Assembly (NCBI RefSeq): GCF_016617715.1
Contig: NZ_CP067225.1
Location: forward strand, 1,550,001-1,614,000
Direction: 5' to 3'
DNA length: 64,000 nt
Source of the DNA: Paracoccus sp. MC1862
GTDB lineage: Bacteria; Pseudomonadota; Alphaproteobacteria; Rhodobacterales; Rhodobacteraceae
Shown piece by piece: positions 18,790 to 28,608 of the stretch; position 1 is the first letter of the stretch; each line of letters starts with the position of its first letter. The notes below the pieces were generated by a model that saw only the letters and a program-made list of their open reading frames with translations, was not told the DNA's origin and did not search any database. Made by a program: the position numbers and the translations under genes.

Positions 18790-19665
18790 ATGAGCCCCCA
18801 TGATTCCCCCCGCGGTCTGGCCTTCGGCATCGGCGCCTACCTGATCTGGGGCGTGATCCCCCTGTATCTGCACGGCCTTGCCCATGTGTCGCCGGCCGAG
18901 GTGATCGCGCACCGGGTCCTGTGGTCGCTGCCCATCGCGCTGGTCGTGCTGGGGCACCATGGGCAGTTCGGGACTGTCATCGCCACCCTGCGCCAGCCGC
19001 GCCTGGTCGCAATGGCAGCCGTGACGGCGGCGCTGATCTCGCTCAACTGGCTGGTCTATGTCTGGGCGATCGCGAACGGCCAGACGATTGAGGCGGCGCT
19101 GGGCTATTACATCAACCCCCTGTTCAACGTGCTGCTGGGTTGGACGCTGCTGGGTGAGCGGCTGACGCGGCCGCAACTGGCCGCGATCTCGCTGGCGGCG
19201 CTGGCCGTGGCGCTGCTGACGATCGCGGCAGGCGGGCTGCCTGTGGTCGCGCTGTCGCTGACGCTGAGCTGGGGCATCTACGCTTATTGCAAGCGCCGCC
19301 TGCCCCTGCCCCCGAACGAGGGCTTCACGGTCGAGGTGCTGCTGCTGTTTCCCTTTGCCGCAGCCTATGTGCTGTGGCTGGCCTTCACGGGGCAGAATCA
19401 CTTCGGCACCAACGCCCATGACACGCTGCTGCTGGCCGGGACCGGGCTGATCACCGCCGTGCCGCTGATGCTTTATGCCAATGGCGCCAAGCTGCTGCGG
19501 CTGTCCACGATGGGCGTGCTGCAGTATCTCGCGCCGACAATGGTGTTCCTGACCGCCGTCCTGGTCTTCCGCGAACCCTTTGAAGGGGTGCGGCTGATCG
19601 CCTTTCCGCTGATCTGGGTCGCGCTGGTGCTTTACACCGCGACGCTGATCCCGCGCCGCGCCTGA
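18790..19665 (+). CDS. rarD: EamA-family transporter RarD
   Basis: 291-residue, ten-helix drug/metabolite-transporter-superfamily protein. Characteristic RarD sequence near the start is G-I-G-A-Y-L-I-W-G-V-I-P-L-Y followed by E-V-I-A-H-R-V-L-W-S; later N-W-L-V-Y-V-W-A-I-A-N-G and A-L-G-Y-Y-I-N-P-L-F-N-V-L-L-G. RarD proteins are linked to chloramphenicol sensitivity, but the substrate is unclear. Convergent with the PAP2 gene; the stops are three bases apart. Confidence 0.92.
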   Translation: MSPHDSPRGLAFGIGAYLIWGVIPLYLHGLAHVSPAEVIAHRVLWSLPIALVVLGHHGQFGTVIATLRQPRLVAMAAVTAALISLNWLVYVWAIANGQTIEAALGYYINPLFNVLLGWTLLGERLTRPQLAAISLAALAVALLTIAAGGLPVVALSLTLSWGIYAYCKRRLPLPPNEGFTVEVLLLFPFAAAYVLWLAFTGQNHFGTNAHDTLLLAGTGLITAVPLMLYANGAKLLRLSTMGVLQYLAPTMVFLTAVLVFREPFEGVRLIAFPLIWVALVLYTATLIPRRA

Positions 19666-19668
19666 GGA

Positions 19669-20274
19669 TCACCCACGACGGTCGCGCAGGCCCGCCCGCA
19701 GCCGGGGCCTGATCCGCGCGGCGTCGAACAGCGCGCTGACCGCCGCCTCGGCGACAAGGCCCACGACGGCGCCCGCCACCACATCCGCAAGATGGTGCTT
19801 GGCGCGGGGCACCTGCACCAATCCGACGATGCCCGCCGCCGCCAGCATCGGCCCGCCCGCATTCGGGGCGACCCGGCCGATGGCGCGGGCCGCCGCCACT
19901 GCATCCGCCGTATGCCCCGAGGGGAAGGAATTGTAATCCGGCTCATCGGGGCCGTTCACGCCGGTCTCGTAATGGCCTTCCTCCAGCAGCTTGTAGGGGC
20001 GGGTCCGCACCACGGCGGACTTGATCCGCGACTTGATCTGCGTCGCCACCCACAGCGAGGCCAACGCCCGCAGCCCGCCCTCGGCCAGCCGCGAGCGTCC
20101 GCTGACAAGCCCCGCAACCGTCGCCACGGCCGCGAGGGTGAAGGCAGGGGGCTGGTCGGCGATCTCGCTGAGGAAACCCGCCGCCTCGACGGCGGCGTGG
20201 TCGCGGAACTGCCCTGCCTCGACGGACAGGGCAACGTCTGCTTCATGCAGGGTGTCGATGATGCTGTCGCTCAT
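19669..20274 (-). CDS. PAP2-family phosphatase
   Basis: 201-residue membrane-associated phosphatase. The three PAP2 signature motifs are visible: K-S-A-V-V-R-T-R-P (KX6RP), P-S-G-H-T, and R-A-K-H-H-L-A-D-V-V-A-G (SRX5HX3D-like, with A-K in place of S-R at the start). Family members dephosphorylate phosphatidic acid or undecaprenyl pyrophosphate. The motifs point to an active enzyme; the exact lipid is unknown. Confidence 0.88.
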   Translation of the reverse strand: MSDSIIDTLHEADVALSVEAGQFRDHAAVEAAGFLSEIADQPPAFTLAAVATVAGLVSGRSRLAEGGLRALASLWVATQIKSRIKSAVVRTRPYKLLEEGHYETGVNGPDEPDYNSFPSGHTADAVAAARAIGRVAPNAGGPMLAAAGIVGLVQVPRAKHHLADVVAGAVVGLVAEAAVSALFDAARIRPRLRAGLRDRRG

Positions 20275-20331
20275 GGCGGACGAACACCCGACAAGGCCGA
20301 GTGGTTGCCGCCGGCCGAGGAAATCGCGCGC

Positions 20332-22149
20332 TCACTCCACCGTCACGGACTTCGCGAGGTTGCGCGGCTGGTCCACGTCCGTGCCCTTGGCGACCGCCGT
20401 GTGATAGGCGAGGAACTGCATCGGCACCGCGTAGACGATGGGCGCAAAGACCCCTGCGCCTGCAGGCATGGTCAGCGTGGCCCGGGCGCCCTCGCCCCCC
20501 GCCTCGATCCCCTCGGCGTCCGACACCAGCAGCACTTGGCCATGCCGCGCCATGACCTCCTGCATGTTCGAGACGGTTTTCTCGAACAGGGAGTCGCTGG
20601 GCGCGATCACGACAACCGGCACGTTGCGGTCGATCAGCGCGATCGGCCCGTGCTTGAGTTCACCCGAGGCGTAACCTTCCGCGTGGATGTAGCTGATTTC
20701 CTTCAGCTTCAGCGCACCTTCCAGCGCGATCGGGAACAGCGCCCCACGGCCCAGAAACAGCACGTCCTGCGCCTCGGAAAGCCAATCGGCCAAGCGGCGG
20801 CAGTCGTCACTGGCACCCACCGCCTGTGCGACCAAGGCGGGAACGGAGAGCAGGTCGTCCAGATGCGCCGACAGGTCCTGCGGCGACAGCACCCCCCGGT
20901 CGGATGCCGCCTTGAGCGCCAGCACCGCAAGCACCGCCAACTGGCAGGTGAAGGCCTTGGTCGAGGCCACGCCCACCTCGACCCCGGCAAGGATCGGCAG
21001 CGCGATGTCGGCGTCCCGCGCGATGGCCGAGGTGCCGACGTTCACCACCCCCAGCGTCTTCGCAACCTTGCCCTTGCAGTAGTGCAACGCCGCCAGAGTG
21101 TCCGCCGTCTCGCCCGACTGGCTGACGAAGACCGCCCAGCTTTGCGGCGACAGCGGCGGCTCGCGATAGCGGAACTCGGAGGCGACATCCACGTCGCAGG
21201 GCAGGCCCGCGATCCGCTCGAACCAGTATTTCGCCACATAGGCCGCGTAATAGGCCGTGCCGCAGCCAACCAGCGTCAGCCGGTCCACCTGTGCGAAATC
21301 AAGGCTGTCGGGCAGCACGATCCGCCCGTCCTTGACGTAATGGCCCAGCGCATCGCCCAGCACCACCGGCTGCTGGGCGATCTCCTTCGCCATGAAATGG
21401 CGGTAGCCGCCCTTGTCTATGGCGGTGGCCCCCACGTCGATGCGGGCGGTGTCGCGGCTGGTCTGCCGGTTCTCGCGGTCGAAGATCGCCGCACCTGCGC
21501 GGGTGATGACGACATGATCGCCGTCTTCCAGATAGGTGATCCGGTCGGTGAAGGGCGCCAGCGCAATGGCGTCCGAGCCGAGGAACATTTCCCCATCCCC
21601 ATGCCCCAGCGCCAGCGGGCTGCCCTTGCGGGCGCCGATCATCAGGTCGGCCTCGCCCTCGAACAGGAAGGCCAGCGCGAAGGCGCCCTGCAGGCGGGCC
21701 AGCGTGGCGCGGACGGCCTCGACTGGCGTCATCCCCTGCGCCATGTGGTGGCCTGTCAGCAGCGCGACCGTCTCGGTGTCGGTGTCGGTCTGCGCGGCGA
21801 TGCCATGGGCGGCGAGGTCGGCGCGCAGCTCGCGGAAGTTCTCGATGATGCCGTTATGGACGACGGCGATGGGACCGTGCTTGTGCGGGTGGGCGTTTCC
21901 TTCCGTCGCGGCGCCATGGGTGGCCCAGCGGGTATGGCCGATGCCGGCATGGCCTTCCAGCGGGTCCAGCACCAGCAGGTCCGACAGGTTCACCAGCTTG
22001 CCCACGGCGCGGCGATGGTCCAGCCGCCCCTCGCCGTCCACGGTCGCCACGCCCGCGCTGTCATAGCCGCGGTATTCCAGCCGGCGCAGCGCCTCGACCA
22101 GTTGCGGCGCCACCTGGTTCCTGCCGAGTATCCCGATGATCCCGCACAT
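20332..22149 (-). CDS. glmS: Glutamine-fructose-6-phosphate aminotransferase
   Basis: 605-residue enzyme making glucosamine-6-phosphate for cell-wall synthesis. The N-terminal glutaminase domain starts M-C-G-I-I-G-I-L with the catalytic Cys2; two SIS isomerase domains follow (V-G-C-G-T-A-Y-Y-A-A and L-G-R-G-A-L-F-P-I-A-L-E-G-A-L-K-L-K-E-I-S-Y), and the C-terminus ends K-S-V-T-V-E as usual. The start codon overlaps the glmU stop by one base (TAATG), so the genes form a glmU-glmS operon. No glmS ribozyme is seen, as expected outside Firmicutes. Confidence 0.96.
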   Translation of the reverse strand: MCGIIGILGRNQVAPQLVEALRRLEYRGYDSAGVATVDGEGRLDHRRAVGKLVNLSDLLVLDPLEGHAGIGHTRWATHGAATEGNAHPHKHGPIAVVHNGIIENFRELRADLAAHGIAAQTDTDTETVALLTGHHMAQGMTPVEAVRATLARLQGAFALAFLFEGEADLMIGARKGSPLALGHGDGEMFLGSDAIALAPFTDRITYLEDGDHVVITRAGAAIFDRENRQTSRDTARIDVGATAIDKGGYRHFMAKEIAQQPVVLGDALGHYVKDGRIVLPDSLDFAQVDRLTLVGCGTAYYAAYVAKYWFERIAGLPCDVDVASEFRYREPPLSPQSWAVFVSQSGETADTLAALHYCKGKVAKTLGVVNVGTSAIARDADIALPILAGVEVGVASTKAFTCQLAVLAVLALKAASDRGVLSPQDLSAHLDDLLSVPALVAQAVGASDDCRRLADWLSEAQDVLFLGRGALFPIALEGALKLKEISYIHAEGYASGELKHGPIALIDRNVPVVVIAPSDSLFEKTVSNMQEVMARHGQVLLVSDAEGIEAGGEGARATLTMPAGAGVFAPIVYAVPMQFLAYHTAVAKGTDVDQPRNLAKSVTVE

Positions 22150-23492
22150 TATGCTTTCCCCTTCGCTGCCCGAAGCGCCTGCATGATCCTTGCGGCAAGT
22201 CCCGGCTTCGTCACCTGCCGGGCGCGTCCCAAGGCCAAGGCGTCGTCCGGCACGTCGGCCGTGATGACCGATCCCGAGCCGGTCATTGCCCGCGCGCCCA
22301 CCCGCACCGGCGCGACCAGCATCGTGTCCGAGCCGATGAAGGCATCCGCCCCGATCACCGTGCGGTGCTTGCCGACGCCGTCGTAATTGCAGGTCACGGT
22401 GCCCGCCCCGATGTTGGTGCGCTCGCCGATCTCGGCATCGCCCAGATAGGTCAGGTGGCCGACCTTGACGCCCTCGGCCAGAACCGAGTTCTTCACTTCG
22501 ACGAAGTTGCCGACATGGACATCGCCCCCCAGTTCCGCGCCGGGGCGCAGGCGGGCGAAGGGACCAACGGTGGCACCCGCCGAGACATGGCAGCCCTCAA
22601 GGTGGCAGAAGGGCAGGATCTCGGCACCGCTTTCGACGGTGACGCCGGGGCCAAAGACGACGTTCTGGCCGATGACCGCGTCGCGGCCGATGACGGTATC
22701 AGGCGCGAACCAGACCGTCGCCGGGTCGGCCATGGTGACGCCATTCTCAAGGGCCTCGGCGCGGAGGCGGGACTGAAAGGCGGCCTCGGCTGCGGCGAGT
22801 TCGGCGCGAGTGTTGATACCCAGCGTTTCGGCCTCGTCACAGGTCACGACCGCAGCATCGCGTCCCTCGGCGCGGGCGAGGCCCACAACGTCAGTCAGGT
22901 AATATTCGCCCGCCGCGTTGTCGTTCCCCAGCCGCCCGACAAGATCGCGCAGCAGGTCCGCCTCCACCGCCATCACGCCCGAGTTGCACAGCCGGATCGC
23001 CCGCGTCGCCTCGTCGGCCTCCTTGAACTCCACGATGCGATCGAGGCTGTCACCTTTTGTGACCAGTCGGCCATAGCGGCCCGGATCAGCGGCCTCAAAG
23101 CCAAGAACGACCACATCCGCCGGGTGGCTGACCAGAGCGGCCAGTGTTTCCTCGCCAATGAAGGGGGTGTCGCCGTAAAGGACGACCACCTTGCCGTCGA
23201 AGCCCTCCAGCAGCGGCAGGGCCTGCGCCACGGCATGGCCGGTGCCGAGCTGTTCGGGCTGGATCGCGATCCGCGCCTCGGGGTTCAGCCTGCCCACAGC
23301 TTTCGTCACCGCCTCGGCCCCATGGCCCGCCACGACGATCACCCGCTCGGGGTCGAGGCTGCGGCCGGCGGCCAGCGCGTGCCCGACCAGCGGCACGCCC
23401 CCCAGCCGGTGCAGGACCTTGGGCAGATCCGACAGCATCCTGCTGCCCTGCCCCGCCGCAAGCACGATCAGCGCAACCGCACGTTCCGTCAT
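22149..23492 (-). CDS. glmU: Bifunctional UDP-GlcNAc pyrophosphorylase / GlcN-1-P acetyltransferase
   Basis: 447-residue enzyme for the last two steps of UDP-N-acetylglucosamine synthesis. The N-terminal uridylyltransferase motif is L-A-A-G-Q-G-S-R-M near residue 11, with L-Y-G-D-T-P-F-I and the N-S-G-V-M-A motif; the C-terminal part is a left-handed beta-helix of hexapeptide repeats (I-G-P/G-x-N and G-N-F-V-E-V-K-N-S). Upstream of glmS in the same operon, and divergent from gph. Confidence 0.96.
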   Translation of the reverse strand: MTERAVALIVLAAGQGSRMLSDLPKVLHRLGGVPLVGHALAAGRSLDPERVIVVAGHGAEAVTKAVGRLNPEARIAIQPEQLGTGHAVAQALPLLEGFDGKVVVLYGDTPFIGEETLAALVSHPADVVVLGFEAADPGRYGRLVTKGDSLDRIVEFKEADEATRAIRLCNSGVMAVEADLLRDLVGRLGNDNAAGEYYLTDVVGLARAEGRDAAVVTCDEAETLGINTRAELAAAEAAFQSRLRAEALENGVTMADPATVWFAPDTVIGRDAVIGQNVVFGPGVTVESGAEILPFCHLEGCHVSAGATVGPFARLRPGAELGGDVHVGNFVEVKNSVLAEGVKVGHLTYLGDAEIGERTNIGAGTVTCNYDGVGKHRTVIGADAFIGSDTMLVAPVRVGARAMTGSGSVITADVPDDALALGRARQVTKPGLAARIMQALRAAKGKA

Positions 23493-23593
23493 CCGCCCCT
23501 CGCTTCATTGATCTTTGCGGGCCTTCTAGCTAGGCGCAGCGGGAACGGGAAGGGCCGCAGCGGTCACAGAACTTGTCGAAAGGTTACGGAAAC

Positions 23594-24280
23594 ATGGCGC
23601 AGGGCGGACGCGGCACGGTGGTCTTCGATCTGGACGGGACGCTGGCCGACACGTCGGCCGACCTGATTGCGGCGGCCAATGCCTGTTTCGAAAGCCGCGG
23701 GCTGGGCCGCCTGCTGGACCCCGCGGCGGATGCGGGGATCGCCTTTCACGGCGGCCGCGCCATGCTGCGCGCGGGCTATGCGCGGATGCCGGCCGACAGG
23801 CTGCTGCCGCCCGAGGCGGAGGAAGTCGATTTTCCCCGGCTTCTCGAATTCTATGACGGTTGCCTTGCCGATTCGACCCGCCTTTACGACGGCGCCGAAC
23901 AGGCCATGACGGCGCTTGCGGCCCAAGGCTACAGGCTGGCGATCTGCACCAACAAGCCATCGGCCTTGGCCGAGAAGCTCCTGTCCGTCCTGAAGGTGCG
24001 CGAATATTTCACCGGCATGATCGGCGCCGACAGCCTGCCGGTCCGCAAGCCCGACCCCCGCCCCTATGTGGCCGCGGTCGAGCAAGCCGGCGGCGATGTC
24101 CGGCACTCGTTCCTGCTGGGCGACACCGAGACGGACGTGAAGACCGCGCGCGCCGCGGGCGTGCCGGTGGCCCTTGTCGGCTTCGGGCCGGAAGGCGCGG
24201 CTATCTCGCGGCTGGCGCCGGATCATGTTCTCGATGGATTCGAGGCGCTGCCAGCCTTGGCGCGATCCTGGCTGGGGTAA
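23594..24280 (+). CDS. gph: HAD-family phosphoglycolate phosphatase-type enzyme
   Basis: 228-residue HAD hydrolase. Motif I is V-F-D-L-D-G-T-L-A-D-T (nucleophile Asp), motif II is the Thr in I-C-T-N-K-P, motif III/IV is K-P-D-P-R-P-Y ... L-L-G-D-T-E-T-D. This fits Gph, which removes phosphate from 2-phosphoglycolate. The ATG at 23594 is chosen over an upstream TTG at 23573. Family specificity within HAD enzymes is hard to fix from sequence alone. Confidence 0.82.
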   Translation: MAQGGRGTVVFDLDGTLADTSADLIAAANACFESRGLGRLLDPAADAGIAFHGGRAMLRAGYARMPADRLLPPEAEEVDFPRLLEFYDGCLADSTRLYDGAEQAMTALAAQGYRLAICTNKPSALAEKLLSVLKVREYFTGMIGADSLPVRKPDPRPYVAAVEQAGGDVRHSFLLGDTETDVKTARAAGVPVALVGFGPEGAAISRLAPDHVLDGFEALPALARSWLG

Positions 24281-24360
24281 GGGGGGCGCTGCCACCTGCG
24301 GGGGGCATCTTCGCAGCGGCCTTTCCGATCGAACACAGGCCGCCAGACCGTTTTCCGGTT

Positions 24361-25383
24361 TCAGGCGGCAAGCACCGCGGCAAGTTCGGCCCGCAGCTCT
24401 GCGGCCGCAGTCCGGTCGGGTGCACCCCGGCGCGCAAGCGCGGCCTCGGCGCGGGCCATGGCCTGATGGGTCATGGACCCGGCGGCTTCGGCGACCTGCG
24501 CGAGCCCGGCGCGGCTGAGGTTGCAGGCCAGCACGAGGTCGCAGCCCGCGGCGATGGCGGCAGAGGCGCGTTCCGCCGGGGTGCCGGTTAGGGCGTTCAT
24601 GCCGATGTCATCGCTCATCAGCAGGCCCTGAAAGCCGATCCGCTCGCGGATCAGCCGGATCGCGGCGGGCGAGGCGGTGGCGGGCCGGTCGTCCAGTTCC
24701 GTCAGCCGGATATGCGCGGTCATGCCCATGGGCAGGTCGTTCAGCGCCCGGAACGGGGCAAAGTCGGTGGCGTCGAGTTCATCCAGCGGCACGTCCAGCA
24801 CCGGCAGGTCATGGTGGCTGTCCACCCGCGTCCGGCCATGGCCCGGCAGGTGCTTGACGATCGGCAGCACGCCCGCGGCAAGCAACCCGTCCGCCGCGGC
24901 CCGGCCCAGCAGGGACACGGCTTCCGGGTCCGTGCCGAAGCAGCGGTTCTTCAGAAACGAATGGGTGGCGGCATCCGCGATGTCGAGGCAGGGGGCAGCG
25001 TCCGCGTCGATGCCGACGGCGCGCAGTTCCTGCCCCATCAGCCGGTGGCGCAGTTCGACCGCCCGGCGGCCGTCGGCGGCGCTTTCCATCGCGGGCGGCC
25101 ATTCGGTCCAGTGCGGCGGACGCAGGCGCTGGACGCGGCCGCCCTCCTGATCGACCATCACCACCGCCTCGCGTCCGACGGCCTCGCGCAGGTCGCCGGT
25201 CAGGCGGCGCAACTGGCCGGGGTGATCGACGTTGCGGGCAAAGAGGATGAAGCCCCAGGGATCAGCGTCCCGCAGAAAGGCGCGCTCATCTGCGCCAAGC
25301 GTCAGCCCCTCGACCCCCAGAATGGTGGCGCCATGCGCCTTTGCCCCGCCTGTCCGGGACGAGGCGGTTCCAGCAAGGCTCAC
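24361..25383 (-). CDS. nagZ: Beta-N-acetylhexosaminidase NagZ
   Basis: 340-residue family-3 glycoside hydrolase acting in cytoplasmic muropeptide recycling. The NagZ loop K-H-L-P-G-H-G-R-T-R-V-D-S-H-H-D-L-P contains the His-Asp pair, and the catalytic nucleophile Asp is in L-M-S-D-D-I-G-M. The probable start is a GTG at 25383 that overlaps the stop of the SPOR gene (GTGA), so the two are translationally coupled; no ATG lies at the N-terminus of the conserved part. The pairing of a SPOR peptidoglycan-binding protein with NagZ fits a cell-wall recycling unit. Confidence 0.92.
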   Translation of the reverse strand: MSLAGTASSRTGGAKAHGATILGVEGLTLGADERAFLRDADPWGFILFARNVDHPGQLRRLTGDLREAVGREAVVMVDQEGGRVQRLRPPHWTEWPPAMESAADGRRAVELRHRLMGQELRAVGIDADAAPCLDIADAATHSFLKNRCFGTDPEAVSLLGRAAADGLLAAGVLPIVKHLPGHGRTRVDSHHDLPVLDVPLDELDATDFAPFRALNDLPMGMTAHIRLTELDDRPATASPAAIRLIRERIGFQGLLMSDDIGMNALTGTPAERASAAIAAGCDLVLACNLSRAGLAQVAEAAGSMTHQAMARAEAALARRGAPDRTAAAELRAELAAVLAA

Positions 25384-26516
25384 TGCGCCGCCGCGGGAAT
25401 GCAGTCGGTGCCGGCGGCGATCAGCGCGGCGCAGAACCTGCGGGCCTCGTCGCGGGTTTCGAAGCCCGCGATGCGCAGCCGGTAGAAGGTGCGGCCGCCG
25501 GCCTTGTGCTGCTGCACCACCGGGGCTTTCCCGGCAAAGAGGTCGCCATAGCGGCCGGACACGCGGCCCCATTCGCTTTGTGCGATGGCGTCGCTGTCAA
25601 AGGCACCGATCTGGACCAGCGGTGAACCGGAGGCGACCCGCGGCGCCTCGACCGGTGCGGCCTCTGCCAGGAGAGGCGCCTCGACCATAGCGGCGGGCGG
25701 CGAGGCCGCTGCCGGCGCCGCGAGCGCGGCAACGACACGGGGACGCGGCGCGGGACGGGTCGGCGTCGTCACCGAGGGCAGTGCCCCGGCCTCGGCCAGC
25801 GCGGCGGTGATGGCGGTGTCCGTGGTGGGTTCGCCATTCACATCCGTGACGGCGGCGGCGACCGAAACCGCATCCGCTTCGGAGGGGGCGACGGCCGGCA
25901 CCCCGGCGGCAGCGGCGGCAGCTGCTTCCTCCTCGGCCTCGATCCGGGCAAGGCGCGCGGCCTCGGTATCGGACATGGCCACGACCGGGACGGTGTTTTC
26001 CTCGACCACCTCGTCGGTGACCGGGGCCTCGCGCGCCGTGACGCCCAGTTCGCCCATGGCGACGTCCTGGCCGCTCAGCGCGGTCGGCGCGGGCGCGATC
26101 GCCACGCGTTCAAGCGGCACCCTTTCGGTCCCGGCGGCCACGTCGTTGACGGCAAAGCCCGAGCGGTCGGACAGCATCCCGCCCGGCTCGTCGGGGGCGA
26201 TCCGGCCCTCGCCCTCGACCGCGCGGATGACGGGAACGCCAGACACGTCGCGCACAACAAGCTGATAGCCCCAGATCATCAGGCTGATCATCAGGACGAC
26301 CGACACGAGCGCGCCAAGGTAATGCGTCAGCCGCGCGACCCGGCCCAGCACGCTGTCGCGGTCGCTGAGCGGCACACCGTCCGCGATCACGGCGCGGTGC
26401 GCATCGTCCCAATCCTCGTCCCATTCATGCGACCGAAAGGACGCGTCGGGCTGGCCGCGCCCATGAGGTCCGCGTGCGTCGTCATACCCGCCGGAGCGGA
26501 AATCCACCACCGTCAT
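25380..26516 (-). CDS. SPOR-domain inner-membrane protein
   Basis: 378-residue protein with a cytoplasmic N-terminus, one membrane helix around residue 75 (LGALVSVVLMISLMIWGYQLV), a long low-complexity Ala/Glu/Thr-rich periplasmic linker (about residues 120-295) and a C-terminal SPOR domain (S-P-L-V-Q-I-G-A-F-D-S ... F-Y-R-L-R-I-A-G-F). SPOR domains bind glycan strands without stem peptides at division sites. The ATG at 26516 (AGGACAGGA upstream) is preferred to one at 26558. Translationally coupled to nagZ. Confidence 0.88.
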   Translation of the reverse strand: MTVVDFRSGGYDDARGPHGRGQPDASFRSHEWDEDWDDAHRAVIADGVPLSDRDSVLGRVARLTHYLGALVSVVLMISLMIWGYQLVVRDVSGVPVIRAVEGEGRIAPDEPGGMLSDRSGFAVNDVAAGTERVPLERVAIAPAPTALSGQDVAMGELGVTAREAPVTDEVVEENTVPVVAMSDTEAARLARIEAEEEAAAAAAAGVPAVAPSEADAVSVAAAVTDVNGEPTTDTAITAALAEAGALPSVTTPTRPAPRPRVVAALAAPAAASPPAAMVEAPLLAEAAPVEAPRVASGSPLVQIGAFDSDAIAQSEWGRVSGRYGDLFAGKAPVVQQHKAGGRTFYRLRIAGFETRDEARRFCAALIAAGTDCIPAAAQ

Positions 26517-26592
26517 CGTATCCTGTCCTGCCTGTTCCGGGTAAACCCCGGTTTTCATTGCCGCTCAACGTTCCGGCCGGATGCGTCTTCGG

Positions 26593-28335
26593 TCAGCGCA
26601 TTTCCTTGGCCGGCGTGACGCCCAAGATAGTCAAACCAGCCGAAATGACAACGCCGACTGCGCGGGCAAGCGCGATTTTCGGCGCTGTTGCGGCGATGTC
26701 ACCATCCTGGACGAAACGCAGCGTCGCCTCGTCGTTGCCGCGGTTCCACAAGGCATGCAGGTCCGACGCGAGGTCGTAAAGGTAGAAGGCGATCCGGTGC
26801 GGCTCATGCGCGCGGGCGGCGATTTCCACGGTGCGGGGCCATTCGGCGATCCGGCGCGCCAAGGCCTGCGCGGCCGGGTGTTCCAGATCCGAGACCGCCC
26901 GCGTCAGCGCGGCGTCCGAGATGTCCACACCCATGTCGCCCGCCCGGCGCAGCACGCTGTTGATGCGGGCGCTGGCATACTGGACATACCAGACCGGGTT
27001 GTCCTTGGACTGTTCCAGCACGCGATCGAAGTCGAAATCCAGCGCCGCGTCGTTCTTGCGCGTCAGCATGTGGAAGCGGGTGACGTCGCGGCCCGCCTGT
27101 TCCACCACGTCGCGCAGGGTGACGAAGGTCCCGGCCCGCTTGGACATCTTGAACGGCTCGCCGTTCTTCCACAGCTTGACCAGCTGGATCAGCTTGACAT
27201 CCAGCGGCACCCGGCCGTTCGACAGGGCCGAGACCGCCGCCTGCATCCGCTTGACATAGCCGCCATGGTCGGCCCCGAAAATATCGATCAACTGGTCGAA
27301 GCCCCGGTCGATCTTGTCCCAGTGATAGGCGATGTCGGGGGCGAAATAGGTCCAGGAGCCGTCCGACTTCTTCACCGGCCGGTCCACGTCGTCGCCATGG
27401 GCGCTGGACCGGAACAGGGTCTGCTTGCGCGGTTCCCAATCGTCGGGGGTCTTGCCCTTGGGCGGCTCAAGCGTGCCTTCGTAGATCAAGCCTGCGGCCC
27501 GCAGCCGGTCGATGGCGGCCTCGATCCGGCCGGTGCCGTAAAGCGCCTTTTCCGAGGAATAGACGTCCATGCGGATGCCCAGCAGCGCCAGATCCTCGCG
27601 GATCATGTCCATCATCGCCTCGGTGGCGAAGTCGCGCACCTCGGCCAGCCAGACGGATTCGGGGCGGTCGAGCAGGCTGTCGCCATGGCGCACCTTCAGC
27701 GCCTCGCCCACCGGGATCAGGTAGTCGCCGGGATAGAGACCCTCGGCGATCTGGGGTTCAAGCCCATGCGCCTCGCGGTAGCGTTCATAGGCGGAACGGG
27801 CCAGCACATCGACCTGCGCGCCGCCGTCGTTGATGTAGTATTCACGGGTCACGTCCTCGCCCGCGAACTGCAGCAGGTTCGCCAGCGCGTCACCGAAGAC
27901 GGCGCCGCGCATGTGGCCGACGTGCATGGGACCCGTGGGGTTGGCGCTGACGAACTCGACGTTGACGCGCGGGCCGTTCCCCGCAGGGACGCGGCCATAG
28001 TCGCCGGGGGCGGACAGGGCCGCGCGCAGCACCTCGGCCCAGGTGCCGGGGACAAGGCGCAGGTTCAGGAAGCCCGGCCCCGCGACCTCGGCGCTTGCGA
28101 TGCGGGGATCGCCGGTCAGGCGGGCGGCCAGCAGGTCGGCGATCTCGCGCGGCTTCATCCGCGCGGGTTTTGCCAGCACCATCGCGGCGTTCGTGGCCAT
28201 GTCGCCATGGGCGGCGTCGCGCGGGGGTTCCACCGCGACGGCGGCGAAGTCCAGGCCGGCGGGCAGCCTGCCCTGTTCGGTCATGTCGGTCAGCGCCTGG
28301 ATCACCAGCGCGCGGATATCGGCGAAGATATTCAT
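26593..28335 (-). CDS. argS: Arginyl-tRNA synthetase
   Basis: 580-residue class I synthetase. An N-terminal Add-1 domain ([11 protein letters not shown]...) precedes the catalytic domain with the HIGH-type motif H-V-G-H in [11 protein letters not shown], the KMSKS-type loop K-M-S-K-R-A-G, and the C-terminal DALR anticodon-binding domain ([14 protein letters not shown]). Length and motifs are standard. The SPOR gene follows downstream on the same strand with a 76-base gap. Divergent from the DEAD-box helicase gene. Confidence 0.96.
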   Translation of the reverse strand: MNIFADIRALVIQALTDMTEQGRLPAGLDFAAVAVEPPRDAAHGDMATNAAMVLAKPARMKPREIADLLAARLTGDPRIASAEVAGPGFLNLRLVPGTWAEVLRAALSAPGDYGRVPAGNGPRVNVEFVSANPTGPMHVGHMRGAVFGDALANLLQFAGEDVTREYYINDGGAQVDVLARSAYERYREAHGLEPQIAEGLYPGDYLIPVGEALKVRHGDSLLDRPESVWLAEVRDFATEAMMDMIREDLALLGIRMDVYSSEKALYGTGRIEAAIDRLRAAGLIYEGTLEPPKGKTPDDWEPRKQTLFRSSAHGDDVDRPVKKSDGSWTYFAPDIAYHWDKIDRGFDQLIDIFGADHGGYVKRMQAAVSALSNGRVPLDVKLIQLVKLWKNGEPFKMSKRAGTFVTLRDVVEQAGRDVTRFHMLTRKNDAALDFDFDRVLEQSKDNPVWYVQYASARINSVLRRAGDMGVDISDAALTRAVSDLEHPAAQALARRIAEWPRTVEIAARAHEPHRIAFYLYDLASDLHALWNRGNDEATLRFVQDGDIAATAPKIALARAVGVVISAGLTILGVTPAKEMR

Positions 28336-28471
28336 GGGTCTCTCATTCTGTCCGTCCTGCGATAGCGAAGCCGCCTGCCCGCCGCAACCGCGCCGGGAAA
28401 TGAACGCCCCGCCCGGGCGCAACTTGACACCATCGCAGCAGGCCCCCACCTGCATCCGATCGCGCTTTTCA

Positions 28472-28500
28472 TTGACCTGCGGCCGGTTCTGCGGTAGTTG
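28472..28500 (+). promoter_or_regulatory. Promoter of the DEAD-box helicase gene
   Basis: -35 TTGACC (28472-28477), 17-base spacer, -10 TAGTTG (28495-28500). Transcription from here would give a 5' leader of about 100 bases before the ATG at 28609, in line with the long leaders of many cold-responsive helicase genes. Confidence 0.55.
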
Positions 28501-28608
28501 CGCGAGGCCCGCATCCGGCGGGCAACCGAGGGGCGCATGGAAGGCCGCGTCCCGCATATCGCGCGAACTCGCGCGTCGGACAGCGACACCTCCTTTCGAA
28601 AGACGCCT

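Noticed and set aside
20332..22200. glmS ribozyme
   Set aside because: None expected outside Firmicutes, and the glmU stop overlaps the glmS start, leaving no room.
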